Of a DNA stretch of 64,000 nt, positions 9,310 through 19,229 are shown one piece after another. A model generated the notes under the pieces. That model saw nothing but the letters and a program-made list of their open reading frames with translations, had not been told where the DNA came from and ran no database searches. Origin of the DNA: an uncultured Porphyromonadaceae bacterium. GTDB lineage: Bacteria; Bacteroidota; Bacteroidia; Bacteroidales; UBA11471. The DNA is taken from positions 1-64,000 of the forward strand of contig UQOX01000006.1 in the NCBI GenBank assembly GCA_900542765.1. The letters run 5' to 3'. Each line of letters begins with the position of its first letter. Position 1 is the stretch's first letter. The translations under genes and the position numbers were made by a program.

Positions 9310-11172
9310 TTAAATAGATAATAAGGTATTATACTCTTTCAGCGTTTCGAGGACGTTGCTGCGTACATTGATAAATCGCGTGATACCTTGTGATTTCAAA
9401 TCTTCCATGCATTCAGGAGCGCCAGCAACGACAAGAATGGCTTTGTCGCCCAACAACTGATGAGCTTCGGGAGCCAAAGTGGCATATTCTTCGTCGCTCG
9501 AACAGAGGACAACGATGTCGGCCTTGGCCTTCAAGGCTGCCTCAATACCCGCTTGCACCGTGTCGAAACCAAGGTTGTCGATGATTTCATAGCCGGCACA
9601 ACCGAAGAAGTTGCCCGAGAATTGCGAACGAGCCAACCGCATGGCCAAGTTCCCGATGGTCAGCATGAATACTTTGGGACGCTTGCCCGATTTTTCGGTA
9701 GCCAATCGCAAGGCTTCGAAATCGGCTGCACCACGGCCTGAGCGGAGGAATGGCATTTCGGGCGTACACTCTTCGTGATGGTGGCACCCGCAAGCATGAG
9801 CCGAATCGGCAACGATTTTATCGAGCGCCGTTTCATGGATATTGGGATATTGGTTGGTTCCCAAAAGAATTTCTTTGCGTCGGGCAATGGCTGTGCGACG
9901 AGCTTCGGCTGCACTGTTTACCGCATTTTGCACCTGTCCAGAGCGGAGGGCGGCATAGAAACCTCCGGCTTCTTCGACTTCGAGGAAGAGTTTCCACGCC
10001 TCTTCGGCGATAGAAGCAGTCAGTGTTTCGATGTAATAGGAGCCTCCGGCGGGGTCAACGATTTTATTGAAATGGGATTCTTCTTTGAGCAATAATTGCT
10101 GGTTGCGGGCAATGCGTTCGGAAAAATCGTCGGGCTGCTTATATGCAATGTCAAACGGCGTTACCGTAATGGAATTCACCCCGGCCAAGGCTGCCGACAT
10201 GGTTTCGGTTTGCGAACGGAGCAGGTTGACATGTGCATCGTAGATGGTCATGTTGAATTGCGAGGTCTGAGCGTGCATCATGATTTTGGCGGCGCAGTCA
10301 CAGGCCGGTTTATAGGCCGAAACGATTTGTGCCCACAACATGCGTGCAGCACGGAATTTGGCCATCTCCATGAAATAATTCGACGAGATGCCGAAATTGA
10401 ATTTGATGCGCTTGGCGATTTCATCTACCGGGAGTCCTTTGTCGGTAAGCGCGGCGAGCCATTCATTACCCCATGCCAAGGCATATCCCAACTCCTGGGT
10501 GATGTATGAACCGGCATTGTTGAGCATCACGGCATCGACCATCAACACGCGGTAGTGGGGCAGTTCCGAGACAGACTCAATGGCTTGAACAGCCATGTCG
10601 GCATATTTCGGGAAGTCCCGGCCGTGTTTCAGTATGCGTTTGAACGGTCCATAACTAATAGAACCTTTGACTTTTTGGAGATCTACACCCTGAGCTTTGA
10701 AATAAGCCGTGAGTTCGGTGCCCACTTTTACGGCATTCTTTATGCAGGAGATGAAGTTCAACTCCACGTTTTCGGCATCGATACCTTTCAGTAATGTGGC
10801 AAATCCTTCGGGGGTTATATGTTCTTGTCCTATTTGGAAGCCCAATGACGTAACTCCTTTTTGGAGCAAATCCAATGCTTTCTGATTGGCTTCTTGCGGG
10901 TTTTCGACATGAATATCCTGGCGAATGAGCCATTCATTGTCGCGTTTCGTCCCCCTTACATAAGGATATTCTCCCGGAAGGGAATCGGTCGTTTTCAACC
11001 CTTCAATGTCTTCGGCCCGATACATGGGCTGAACATTGAATCCTTCGTTGGTGCGCCACACGAGCTTTTTGTCGAAATCGGCGCCTTTCAAGTCAGCAAT
11101 AACCTTCTCTTTCCATTCTTCGGTAGAGACTGGCGGAAATTGCTCGAACAGTTTTTCTTTATTCGCTGTCAT
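9310..11172 (-). CDS. mutA: Methylmalonyl-CoA mutase small subunit
   Basis: Non-catalytic partner of the mutase heterodimer. The 620-residue protein keeps the barrel fold (SYGPFKRILKHGRDFPKYADM, QTSQFNMTIYDAHVNLLRSQ, DPAGGSYYIETLT). Its C-terminal Rossmann domain lacks the cobalamin DxHxxG motif, reading FMLTIGNLAMRLARSQF at that place, as expected for this subunit. It also has a Cys/His-rich stretch, CGCHHHEEC, in the linker, which is not needed for the fold and could bind metal. It is the first gene of the operon, with mutB 28 bases downstream. I see no cobalamin riboswitch in the 139-base leader. Confidence 0.95.
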   Translation of the reverse strand: MTANKEKLFEQFPPVSTEEWKEKVIADLKGADFDKKLVWRTNEGFNVQPMYRAEDIEGLKTTDSLPGEYPYVRGTKRDNEWLIRQDIHVENPQEANQKALDLLQKGVTSLGFQIGQEHITPEGFATLLKGIDAENVELNFISCIKNAVKVGTELTAYFKAQGVDLQKVKGSISYGPFKRILKHGRDFPKYADMAVQAIESVSELPHYRVLMVDAVMLNNAGSYITQELGYALAWGNEWLAALTDKGLPVDEIAKRIKFNFGISSNYFMEMAKFRAARMLWAQIVSAYKPACDCAAKIMMHAQTSQFNMTIYDAHVNLLRSQTETMSAALAGVNSITVTPFDIAYKQPDDFSERIARNQQLLLKEESHFNKIVDPAGGSYYIETLTASIAEEAWKLFLEVEEAGGFYAALRSGQVQNAVNSAAEARRTAIARRKEILLGTNQYPNIHETALDKIVADSAHACGCHHHEECTPEMPFLRSGRGAADFEALRLATEKSGKRPKVFMLTIGNLAMRLARSQFSGNFFGCAGYEIIDNLGFDTVQAGIEAALKAKADIVVLCSSDEEYATLAPEAHQLLGDKAILVVAGAPECMEDLKSQGITRFINVRSNVLETLKEYNTLLSI

Positions 11173-11242
11173 ATGTTTTTCTTTAAGGTTTTTAATTCCA
11201 TAAACGTCTTTGGTCAGGCAATTGAAAAATTTATAATTTCTC

Positions 11243-11250
11243 CAAAGGTA
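11243..11250 (-). promoter_or_regulatory. -7 promoter element of mutA-mutB
   Basis: The minus strand reads TACCTTTG, matching TAnnTTTG, 70 bases before the mutA start. No clear -33 box is present. Confidence 0.5.
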
Positions 11251-11311
11251 GGAATAAATTTCCCAATAAAAAATCTTTATGACAGGATTTTATCCGTGGA
11301 AAGAGGGCTTT

Positions 11312-12451
11312 TTATCTTTTCTTATATGATAAAAGCCGGGATTGATAGATGCGGCTTGCAAAATGTATGCATATGCCGGCAAAAAAGAATAGAAGGGCAA
11401 GGGAACAAAGGGTCTCGACAACGGGCATGTCGTAGGCATACCGGGTAACGAGCAGCATGGGAGAGGTGAATGGCAAGTAGGTGCACCATGCGGCAAGGTT
11501 GCCCGACATGTCGTTCAGACTATACAGTCCGACATAGAATGCAATCAGGGAGAGAAAGGTAAGGGGGACTACAAATTGCCGGCTGTCGGTCTCGGGATTG
11601 ATATAGGCGCCAACAATGGCAAACAGGGAGGCATAGAGCAAATAACCGCCCATGAAACTGAGGAAGAAAAGTATTGTCCAACCCGGTGTGATAAAGGCAA
11701 AATCGTCCGATGCCGTAGAACAGTCGATTCTCATAAATAAAAGGAACAAGGCTCCCCATATCAGGAATTGTGTTACCCCACACAAGGCGATGGCAATGAT
11801 TTTCCCGTAAATCAAATCCCGGGCCTTTACCGAGGTCAAGAGGATTTCGAGTATTCTATTGCTTTTCTCTTGGACGGTGCTTTGCAAGACACGGGCACTA
11901 TATATAAAAATAAATAGATATATCAACGTGCTGAATATGACGAGTCTGTCAAAATATTCGTGTTCCGCAATTTCGGTTGAATTTCCAATCGGGGAGAGGT
12001 CGATGATGTCGAGGGGAACGTCAAGTCGAGACCGCATCTCATCGGGCAGTTCTTGTAACTTTTGATGGAGAATGTAGTCGGAGAGGAGGCACGTCAGATA
12101 CTGTTTTGTTTCTTCCCGGTTGACCTCTGTTGAATAGAAAATGGTCGAAGGAACGCCTTTCTCATCTTTCGTCCCGATGTAAAGAACCGTTTGAGGCGTG
12201 ACATCATCGGGGAGGGAGTTCTCTCTTTCGGACAGATAGGTTATCCCCGCTTTGCCGGTAAACGCATCGGCGTAGCTACCTTCACGGTCGATGACATACA
12301 CTTGGCGGGCATCATTTCCCGATGTCGCGGTCATGAGCAGATAATATCCGCACCCGAAAAGCATGGGCAACAAGAGTGTCATCAACCAAAACGAGCGTTG
12401 CGTGACTTGTGCCCGATATTCCCGATGTATGATGAGCATTAATTTATTCAT
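11312..12451 (-). CDS. ABC-2 type exporter permease (NatB-like)
   Basis: Membrane subunit of an ABC exporter. I set the start at 12451 (MNKLMLIIHREY), giving 379 residues, because the longer frame to 12577 adds an unconserved leader that lies inside the ATPase gene. The N-terminal helix (about 22-42) is followed by a large extracytoplasmic domain (about 45-165) and then five or so membrane segments, the layout of ABC-2/NatB permeases. The motif REYRAQVTQRSFW before the first helix is typical. It overlaps the ATPase gene by 8 bases, so the two are translationally coupled. Substrate unknown; NatAB relatives export sodium, but this cannot be assumed. Confidence 0.85.
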   Translation of the reverse strand: MNKLMLIIHREYRAQVTQRSFWLMTLLLPMLFGCGYYLLMTATSGNDARQVYVIDREGSYADAFTGKAGITYLSERENSLPDDVTPQTVLYIGTKDEKGVPSTIFYSTEVNREETKQYLTCLLSDYILHQKLQELPDEMRSRLDVPLDIIDLSPIGNSTEIAEHEYFDRLVIFSTLIYLFIFIYSARVLQSTVQEKSNRILEILLTSVKARDLIYGKIIAIALCGVTQFLIWGALFLLFMRIDCSTASDDFAFITPGWTILFFLSFMGGYLLYASLFAIVGAYINPETDSRQFVVPLTFLSLIAFYVGLYSLNDMSGNLAAWCTYLPFTSPMLLVTRYAYDMPVVETLCSLALLFFFAGICIHFASRIYQSRLLSYKKR

Positions 12452-13364
12452 GGCTTCTATCGGATTGTAAAGGGCCTGAAACGACTTGGGTAAATATCTC
12501 TTCGAGGGTGGTCTCTTGGGCTTCGAAACGCGACAGGGGATATTCCCTCGACAGGAAAGATGACAATTCCGAAACACTTATCCCTTTTTTCATCTTCACG
12601 ATATGTTCGCGACCGGTTGTCTCAACGATGGAGAATAGCGAGCGTTCTTCTTGCAGGATTATCGATTTTTCGGTCGTGAAACGGTATAACGACGAAGCAT
12701 GTCGTTTCTTGATTTCTTCGAGACAACCTTGCAGACCGACACGTCCTTGATTGATGAGAATGACGTGCGAGCAAAGTGTGGCGGCTTCGTTGAGATGGTG
12801 TGTCGAGAGGAGAATCGTAGTGCCTTGCTGTTGTAAATCCAAAATTTCGGCGCGCATGGTTGCCAAACCGATAGGGTCGAGTCCTGAGAATGGTTCGTCA
12901 AGAATCAACAAACGAGGGGAGGCGATGACAGCGCCGATAAACTGCACCTTTTGTTGCAAACCCTTCGAAAGGCTTCCGACGAGATGTCGGGCCCTATCGC
13001 CGAGGCCGAGTTTTTCGATCCACATCTGGGCCAATCGTTTGGCTTCTTGTCGGGGTACTCCTTTGATACGCGCCAGAAATACCAACTCGTCGGTCACGCT
13101 CATGGCATTGTAGAGCCCTCTTTCTTCGGGCAAATAACCGATGTGGTCCATGTCCTTGTCGCATAACGGACGGTTGTCGAACACGACGGTGCCCCTGTCG
13201 GGACGGAGGATTCGGGTGAGAATGCGCATCAAAGTCGTTTTTCCGGCACCATTCGGCCCCAAAAGCCCGCATATTTTCCCTTCGGGTATGTCGACGGATA
13301 CCGTATCGAGAGCCACTTTCGCCCCGAAACGTTTCTCTATGCCGTGTGTCTCAATCAGACTCAT
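12444..13364 (-). CDS. ABC transporter ATP-binding protein (NatA-like)
   Basis: Drives the adjacent permease by ATP hydrolysis at the inner face of the membrane. The 306-residue protein has Walker A GPNGAGKTT (36-44), Q-loop region YLPEERGLYNAM, signature LSKGLQQK (about 133), Walker B LLILDEPFSGLDP and the H-loop in STHHLNEA. The roughly 90-residue C-terminal extension after the nucleotide-binding domain matches NatA/YhaQ-type ATPases. It starts 12 bases after dnaG ends, so dnaG and the two exporter genes probably form one transcript. Confidence 0.92.
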   Translation of the reverse strand: MSLIETHGIEKRFGAKVALDTVSVDIPEGKICGLLGPNGAGKTTLMRILTRILRPDRGTVVFDNRPLCDKDMDHIGYLPEERGLYNAMSVTDELVFLARIKGVPRQEAKRLAQMWIEKLGLGDRARHLVGSLSKGLQQKVQFIGAVIASPRLLILDEPFSGLDPIGLATMRAEILDLQQQGTTILLSTHHLNEAATLCSHVILINQGRVGLQGCLEEIKKRHASSLYRFTTEKSIILQEERSLFSIVETTGREHIVKMKKGISVSELSSFLSREYPLSRFEAQETTLEEIFTQVVSGPLQSDRSHE

Positions 13365-13376
13365 GTCCGGGGCGTT

Positions 13377-15377
13377 TTACCGAGGTCTGACAATTCGTTC
13401 GCCAAGTTCCTTGGCCAATGCCGCTTTTACCTTGAAAAGGTCCGACAGCTTCTGCATGAGAGCCCGTTTCTCCTCGATGCTTTCCTCTCCTCTTTTCAGT
13501 TGTTGCTGCATGGCGGCTATTTCCTGCCCGATTATGGCGTCTTTCAATTCGAACAAGGCTCGTGGTACCAACTCGCCGATGCGCTCTTCTTCACTGGCGA
13601 TATGTTGGTATTTGGTGTGTACCTTGCTCAATTCATATTTGTCACTGATGCAGTTCAAGGCAATGTCACTGATTTCGGGGTCGGGGTGTGAGGTAAAATA
13701 CCGGGCGAGATGCGTCTCGGAGCGGGCAAAACAGGCTTCGGCTTCTTCCCTGATTTTTTGGTATATGGGATTTGAAAAAACGATTTCGTCGTTTTTCAGG
13801 TCGTTGAAGATATACGGAGCCACTTTCCACATGGCTCCTGCATCGTCTTTTGGGAAAAGGTCCAAGTCACCATATCTGATGATATAGCGTATCAATGTGC
13901 GTTCTGCCAAGTCATTGATATATTGGGTCGTCGAAGTCCCCGGTTGTGTGGGCGGGGTGTGTCGTGTTGGCTCTTCAAGCGAAATAGGACTTTCTCTCTC
14001 CGTCGAAGAGGTATTGTTGGAATCGGTGTCAGAACCGGAATTGCCATTTCCTTCTTCCTTGTTATTTGCCAATTCTTGATAGCGGCGTTTGTTTATCTCG
14101 GTGAGTAGCACATTTTCGGCAATCTCCATGACACGGCTACATTCTTTGACATAAACCGAACGTTCGATTCTATCGGGAATTACTGCAATACTTTGTACGA
14201 TATCGGTGATGAGCGCCGCTTTTTTGATGGGGTCTTGACCGGCACTTTCGAGCAAGAGGTCGGTTTTGAATCGGATAAAATCGACTTCATGTTCATTGAT
14301 GTATTGAGTAAACGCCGCAGCGCTTTGTTTCTGAGCGAAAGAGTCGGGGTCATCACCGTCGGGCAAAAGGACGACTTTGATGTGCAGACCTTCTTTCAGG
14401 AGCATGTCGATGCCTCGCAACGAAGCCTTTATGCCGGCGGCATCGCCGTCATATAGCACCGTCACATTGTTGGTAAAACGGTGTATGAGCCTTATCTGCC
14501 CCGGAGTAAGTGAAGTACCCGATGAGGCCACGACGTTTTCAATACCCGACTGGTGCATCGACAAGACATCGGTGTAGCCTTCGACCAAGAAACAGTTGTC
14601 CTGTTTTACGATGGCTTGTTTGGCTTGATAGATGCCATAGAGTTCATGGCTTTTGTGATATATGTCCGATTCGGGCGAATTGACATATTTGGCCATCTTC
14701 TCATTCTTTTTCAGTATGCGGCCACCAAATGCCAACACTTTCCCCGATAGGCTGTAAACCGGGAATATGACTCGCCCACGGAAACGATCGCTGATTTGTC
14801 CGTCACCGTTTTCAAGACAAAGGCCCGTGGAAAGAAGATATTCTTTCTTATATCCACGCTTTCGGGATTCGTTGTAGAGGGCATCACGTTGATCGAGCGA
14901 ATATCCCAATCCGAATTTCTTGATGATGTCATCTCTAAATCCCCGTTCATGGAAGTAAGAAAGCCCGATAGAGCGCCCTTCGGCATGATTGAAAAGAATG
15001 TTTGAAAAATATTCCTGCGCGAAAGCATTCACGATGAGCATGCTTTCGCGTTTACTCTGTTGCTGTTTTTCCTCTTCGCTTTGTTCCCGTTCGTGAACTT
15101 CGATGTTGTATTTCTTGGCCAAGTATTTCAATGCCTCATAATAGGTCATTTGTTCATGTTCCATGATAAAATGCACGGCACTGCCCCCTTTCCCACAACT
15201 AAAACATTTACAGATGTTTTTCGACGGGGAAACGCTGAACGAGGGGGTTTTCTCGTCGTGGAAGGGGCACAGACCAATATAGTTCACGCCCCTTTTTCGC
15301 AAGGTGACGAAGTCCGAAACGACTTCGACAATATTGGCGCTGTCGAGGATTTTATCTACGGTGGCTTGGTCTATCAT
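13377..15377 (-). CDS. dnaG: DNA primase
   Basis: Makes RNA primers at the replication fork. The start at 15377 (MIDQATVDKILDSANIVEVV) gives 666 residues and matches the usual DnaG beginning; the frame extends 21 codons further upstream without family resemblance. Domains: N-terminal CHC2 zinc finger (CPFHDEKTPSF...CKCFSCGKGG), the primase core with a TOPRIM fold (VEGYTDVLSMHQSG, GTSLT, LYDGDAAG), then a Ser/Thr/Asn-rich linker (about 430-470) and a helical C-terminal region for helicase contact. It is the head of a minus-strand unit ahead of the ABC exporter pair. I recognised no promoter with confidence. Confidence 0.96.
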   Translation of the reverse strand: MIDQATVDKILDSANIVEVVSDFVTLRKRGVNYIGLCPFHDEKTPSFSVSPSKNICKCFSCGKGGSAVHFIMEHEQMTYYEALKYLAKKYNIEVHEREQSEEEKQQQSKRESMLIVNAFAQEYFSNILFNHAEGRSIGLSYFHERGFRDDIIKKFGLGYSLDQRDALYNESRKRGYKKEYLLSTGLCLENGDGQISDRFRGRVIFPVYSLSGKVLAFGGRILKKNEKMAKYVNSPESDIYHKSHELYGIYQAKQAIVKQDNCFLVEGYTDVLSMHQSGIENVVASSGTSLTPGQIRLIHRFTNNVTVLYDGDAAGIKASLRGIDMLLKEGLHIKVVLLPDGDDPDSFAQKQSAAAFTQYINEHEVDFIRFKTDLLLESAGQDPIKKAALITDIVQSIAVIPDRIERSVYVKECSRVMEIAENVLLTEINKRRYQELANNKEEGNGNSGSDTDSNNTSSTERESPISLEEPTRHTPPTQPGTSTTQYINDLAERTLIRYIIRYGDLDLFPKDDAGAMWKVAPYIFNDLKNDEIVFSNPIYQKIREEAEACFARSETHLARYFTSHPDPEISDIALNCISDKYELSKVHTKYQHIASEEERIGELVPRALFELKDAIIGQEIAAMQQQLKRGEESIEEKRALMQKLSDLFKVKAALAKELGERIVRPR

Positions 15378-15698
15378 GTCAACATCAAAATTTGAGCACG
15401 ACGAAGGTACGATTTCTTCTTCTTTATAGCAAACCTTCACTGAAATAATTCCCCGTCCATAAATTCACTTGCCGTTATTCGGCCCACAAGGAAAGTGAGA
15501 CTGGATATACCTTGTAAAGAAAGGGTGGTGTCGATAAGGTGAAAAATTTCGATAAAAGTTTGCTGAATATCGAAAGATTACAATTACTTTTGCACCATTA
15601 AAATTGCGGGCATGTGCGAAATAAGCTCCTTTTGTGCTTCGATTTTAAATATAATCTACTGAAAATAACACAGATAATAACCAAATAGATTCGCAAGA
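15378..15698. other. Divergent intergenic region dnaG / tig
   Basis: 321 bases without a gene. It holds the tig promoter (15559-15592). No minus-strand TAnnTTTG element stands out for dnaG, and I see no hairpin terminator or other repeated structure. Confidence 0.6.
15559..15592 (+). promoter_or_regulatory. Promoter of tig
   Basis: TTTG (15559-15562), a 22-base spacer and TACTTTTG (15585-15592) fit the Bacteroides promoter pattern. The predicted transcript has a leader of about 100 bases before the ATG at 15699. Confidence 0.65.
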
Positions 15699-17054
15699 AT
15701 GAACGTTTCACAAGAAAACACAAGCAAAGTTTCGGCTTTGATAAAGATTGACATCGTAAAAGCCGATTATGAAGAAAAAGTAGAAAAGGCTTTGCGTACT
15801 TATCGTCAGAAGGCTAATATCCCCGGTTTCCGTAAAGGTATGGCACCGATGGGTATGATCAAGAAAATGGTGGGCAAATCGATCCTGCTCGAAGAAATAA
15901 ACAAATTGGTTTCGGAAAGTCTTTACAATTATATTAAAGACAATAAGATGAATATCCTGGGTGAGCCTCTGCCCTCGGAATCGCAAGCAGAAATCGATTT
16001 CGACAAACAGGAGGATTTCTCTTTCCTGTTCGACGTGGCTTTGGCACCTGAAATCGACATCACCCTTACTGACAAAGACAAAATCGACTATTACCACATC
16101 GACATCGATGATGACATGGTAGCCAAGCAGAAAGAGGCTCTTTGCAGCCGTTTCGGCGTGCAACAACCTGTCGAAGAAGCCAGCGAGAAAGACATCGTAA
16201 AAGGCCAGTTCGTAGAACTCGACGAGAACAACGCGCCCAAAGAAGGCGGCATCTCGGTTGAGTCGCTTCTCACCCCGGCTTATCTCAAAGACGAAGCCGA
16301 GAAAAACAAATTCGTCGGCAAGAAAGTCGGAGACAAGGTCGTATTCAATCCTTCTGTTGCCTGTGGCGGAAATGACACCGAAATTGCAGCCATGCTGCAC
16401 ATCGGAAAAGATAAATCGGCCGATGTGAAATCGAACTTCGAAGTCGAAATCACTTCTATTCTCGGATTCAAACCCGCCGAAGTGGGACAAGAACTCTATG
16501 ATAACGCTTTCGGTAAAGATACCGTAAAGAGTGAAGAAGAATTTACCGCAAAAATCCGCGAAATGCTCGCCTCGCAGTTGCAACCCGAGAGCGATTACAA
16601 GTTTGCCCTCGATGCCCGCACCGCATTGGAAGCCAAAGTGGGAGAGGTGGAACTTCCCGACAACCTGCTCAAACGTTGGCTGGTTGTGACCGGTGAAAAC
16701 CGCACGGCCGAGTCGGTAGAAGAGGAATATCCCAAAATGGTCCCCGACTTGAAATGGCAACTCATCAAGGAAGAAATCGTGAAAAAATACGAAATCAAAG
16801 TCGATGACGCCGATATGCTCGAAATGGCCAAGAAAGCAACTCGCGCACAGTTCGCCCAATACGGTATGGCCAATGTGCCCGATGACCTGCTCGAAAAATA
16901 TGCCTCCGATATGCTGAAAGACAAGAAAATCGTCAGCAACATTGCCGAGCGTGCCACCGAAGAAAAAATCATTGAGACGATCAAATCTCATGTCTCTTTG
17001 AACGAAAAGAACGTTTCGGTCGAAGATTTCTATAAAATGTTTGAAAACAAATAA
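15699..17054 (+). CDS. tig: Trigger factor (ribosome-associated chaperone)
   Basis: Binds nascent chains at the ribosome exit tunnel. The 451-residue protein has the ribosome-docking loop GFRKGMAP (43-50) in its N-terminal domain, a divergent FKBP-like middle domain (about 150-245, acidic and poorly conserved) and the helical C-terminal chaperone domain (about 260-451). Length and domain order fit Bacteroidota trigger factors, whose PPIase domain is often degenerate. A strong terminator follows, so it is probably monocistronic. It sits directly upstream of clpP-clpX, the classical tig-clpP-clpX order of bacteria. Confidence 0.95.
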   Translation: MNVSQENTSKVSALIKIDIVKADYEEKVEKALRTYRQKANIPGFRKGMAPMGMIKKMVGKSILLEEINKLVSESLYNYIKDNKMNILGEPLPSESQAEIDFDKQEDFSFLFDVALAPEIDITLTDKDKIDYYHIDIDDDMVAKQKEALCSRFGVQQPVEEASEKDIVKGQFVELDENNAPKEGGISVESLLTPAYLKDEAEKNKFVGKKVGDKVVFNPSVACGGNDTEIAAMLHIGKDKSADVKSNFEVEITSILGFKPAEVGQELYDNAFGKDTVKSEEEFTAKIREMLASQLQPESDYKFALDARTALEAKVGEVELPDNLLKRWLVVTGENRTAESVEEEYPKMVPDLKWQLIKEEIVKKYEIKVDDADMLEMAKKATRAQFAQYGMANVPDDLLEKYASDMLKDKKIVSNIAERATEEKIIETIKSHVSLNEKNVSVEDFYKMFENK

Positions 17055-17075
17055 TCCGACAGACATTTTCCACAT

Positions 17076-17109
17076 AAAAAATCAGCCCCCAGTCCGGGCT
17101 GATTTTTTA
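17076..17109 (+). terminator. Rho-independent terminator of tig
   Basis: AAAAATCAGCCC (17077-17088) pairs perfectly with GGGCTGATTTTT (17096-17107), with a T run, 22 bases after the tig stop. Confidence 0.9.
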
Positions 17110-17145
17110 TATCGTTACTCTCCACATTTCCCGCGAAAAACAAAA

Positions 17146-17177
17146 TTTGCGGGATAATGGTTTTATTTCTATCTTTG
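17146..17177 (+). promoter_or_regulatory. Promoter of clpP-clpX
   Basis: TTTG (17146-17149), a 20-base spacer and TATCTTTG (17170-17177) give a full Bacteroides consensus promoter 41 bases before the clpP start. Confidence 0.75.
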
Positions 17178-17218
17178 TTTGAAGAAAAAATCAGAAACCT
17201 CAAAAAAACGTTTTGATT

Positions 17219-17893
17219 ATGAACGACGATTTTAGAAAATATGCCACCAAACATTTGGGAATGAATGGCCTTGCTCTCGACAAATACATCGACATAACAA
17301 GCAGTTACATTTCTCCGACGATTATCGAAGAACGTCAGATGAATGTTGCCCAAATGGACGTTTTCTCCCGTTTGATGATGGATCGTATCATCTTCCTGGG
17401 GACACAGATCGACGATTATGCCGCCAATGTCATACAGGCTCAGCTGCTCTATCTCGACTCGTCCGACCCCGGTAAAGACATTTCCATCTACCTCAATACC
17501 CCGGGCGGAAGCGTATATGCCGGGTTGGGCATTTACGATACGATGCAATATATTTCGAGCGATGTCTCGACCATTTGCACGGGTATGGCAGCCTCAATGG
17601 GAGCCGTCCTGCTGGTAGCCGGGACAACAGGCAAACGTTTTGCCTTACAACATTCTCGCGTGATGATTCATCAGCCGATGGGGGGAGCCCAAGGGCAAGC
17701 CTCCGATATCGAAATTACGGCTCGCGAAATACAGAAATTGAAGAAAGAGCTTTACACCATCATTGCCAACCATTCGGGCAAACCGTATGAACAAATCGAA
17801 AAAGATTCGGACCGTGATTACTGGATGACCGCTGCCGAGGCGAAAGAGTATGGCATGATCGACGATGTATTAGTACGCGTAAAAACGAAATAA
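17219..17893 (+). CDS. clpP: ATP-dependent Clp protease proteolytic subunit
   Basis: Barrel-shaped serine peptidase that degrades proteins unfolded by ClpX. ATG 17219 ([12 protein letters not shown]) is preferred over the in-frame TTG six bases earlier, giving 224 residues. The catalytic residues are S126 in GMAASMGA, H151 in HSRVMIHQP (25 residues later, the usual spacing) and the aspartate in DSDRDYWM. The N-terminal extension of about 30 residues is somewhat longer than in E. coli and may be processed. The stop overlaps the clpX start by one base (TAATG), so the pair is coupled. Confidence 0.97.
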   Translation: MNDDFRKYATKHLGMNGLALDKYIDITSSYISPTIIEERQMNVAQMDVFSRLMMDRIIFLGTQIDDYAANVIQAQLLYLDSSDPGKDISIYLNTPGGSVYAGLGIYDTMQYISSDVSTICTGMAASMGAVLLVAGTTGKRFALQHSRVMIHQPMGGAQGQASDIEITAREIQKLKKELYTIIANHSGKPYEQIEKDSDRDYWMTAAEAKEYGMIDDVLVRVKTK

Positions 17894-19131
17894 TGGGAAA
17901 GAAAGAAACAGAATGCCGTTGCTCGTTTTGCGGACGGAGCGAACGGGAAGTCGGCTATCCGCTTCTCTCGGGATATGCCGGATATATCTGTGTCGAATGC
18001 GCAGAACAAGCCTCTATTGCAGCCCGCGAAATCAAGCAGAAAGCCTCGGATCTGAAACTCGGGCTCGAAGAGCTGCCCAAACCCAAGGAAATAAAAGCCT
18101 TCCTCGACCAGTATGTCATCGGTCAAGACGATGCCAAACGTTATCTCTCGGTAGCTGTTTACAACCACTACAAGCGCTTGTTGCAATATAAACAAGGGAA
18201 AAAAACAGATGATGTAGAAATAGAAAAATCGAACATCATCATGGTGGGACGCACCGGTACCGGTAAAACCCTCTTGGCAAAGACCATCGCCAAATTGTTG
18301 AAAGTACCTTTTACGATAGTCGACGCAACCGTTCTTACTGAGGCCGGATATGTGGGTGAAGACATCGAAAGCATTCTTACCCGCTTGTTGCAGGTGTCGG
18401 ATTATGATGTCGATGCCGCCGAACGGGGAATCGTCTTTATCGACGAAATCGATAAAATCGCCCGCAAAAGCGACAATCCGTCCATCACACGCGATGTGAG
18501 TGGCGAAGGCGTGCAGCAAGGACTGCTCAAACTCCTTGAAGGCTCGGTCGTGAACGTTCCCCCGCAAGGAGGCCGTAAACACCCCGAGCAAAAGATGATA
18601 CCGGTCAATACAAAAGACATTCTTTTTATCTGTGGCGGTGCGTTCGACGGTATCGAAAAGAAGATAGCCATGCGTCTCAACACCAAGGTCGTAGGATATG
18701 GGGTAGACAAAAAACGCGATACCATCGACCGGGAAAATCTCTTGCAATATATCACGCCGCAAGATTTGAAGTCGTTCGGCTTGATACCGGAAATCATAGG
18801 CCGTCTGCCCATATTGACATACCTCGATCCACTCGACCGCCAAGCCTTGCGTCAAATCCTGACCGAGCCAAAAAATTCCATCATCAAGCAATATGTGAAA
18901 ATGTTTGAAATGGACGGTATAAAACTCACCTTTGACGAAGAAGCGCTCGATTTCATGGTCGACAAGTCCATCGAGTTCAAACTGGGTGCACGAGGGCTGC
19001 GTTCCATCGTCGAGGCAATCATGATCGATGCCATGTTTGAACTTCCATCGACCAATTGCAAGTCACTTCACGTTACGAGAGCCTATGCCGAAGAGAAAAT
19101 AAAGAAAGCAAATATGCACACACTACATTAA
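17893..19131 (+). CDS. clpX: ClpX unfoldase ATPase subunit
   Basis: AAA+ unfoldase that feeds tagged substrates into ClpP. The 412-residue protein begins with the C4 zinc-binding domain (CSFCG about 11-15 and CVECAEQA about 35-42). The AAA+ module has Walker A GRTGTGKT (canonical ClpX has GPTGSGKT), pore loop GYVGED, Walker [14 protein letters not shown], the RKH loop in [10 protein letters not shown], and sensor 2 LGARGLRS. All catalytic elements are present; the P-to-R change in Walker A is a tolerated position. Cotranscribed with clpP. Confidence 0.97.
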   Translation: MGKKETECRCSFCGRSEREVGYPLLSGYAGYICVECAEQASIAAREIKQKASDLKLGLEELPKPKEIKAFLDQYVIGQDDAKRYLSVAVYNHYKRLLQYKQGKKTDDVEIEKSNIIMVGRTGTGKTLLAKTIAKLLKVPFTIVDATVLTEAGYVGEDIESILTRLLQVSDYDVDAAERGIVFIDEIDKIARKSDNPSITRDVSGEGVQQGLLKLLEGSVVNVPPQGGRKHPEQKMIPVNTKDILFICGGAFDGIEKKIAMRLNTKVVGYGVDKKRDTIDRENLLQYITPQDLKSFGLIPEIIGRLPILTYLDPLDRQALRQILTEPKNSIIKQYVKMFEMDGIKLTFDEEALDFMVDKSIEFKLGARGLRSIVEAIMIDAMFELPSTNCKSLHVTRAYAEEKIKKANMHTLH

Positions 19132-19147
19132 AAAATAGGAGGATAAA

Positions 19148-19178
19148 TTTGTATAGTGAAAGAAAATTCATAAATTTG
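19148..19178 (+). promoter_or_regulatory. Promoter of recQ (first copy)
   Basis: TTTG (19148-19151), a 19-base spacer and TAAATTTG (19171-19178). The upstream box itself sits in a second TAAATTTG (19144-19151), so the octamer is repeated 27 bases apart. The start codon is 51 bases further on. Confidence 0.65.
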
Positions 19179-19229
19179 TTCATAATCACAGATTATGCGT
19201 GCTGAAAACCGACTATAAATGAGAACTTT

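Noticed and set aside
11173..11311. Search for a cobalamin riboswitch upstream of the B12-dependent mutase
   Set aside because: The 139-base leader is too short for one and I see no B12-box-like conserved core.
13141..13887. A 248-codon plus-strand frame spanning natA and dnaG
   Set aside because: Antisense to two clearly recognised genes and crossing their junction; no similarity visible.
15708..17075. A 455-codon minus-strand frame opposite tig
   Set aside because: Nearly coextensive with tig; the protein is rich in F, D and V as expected from a reverse-frame shadow.
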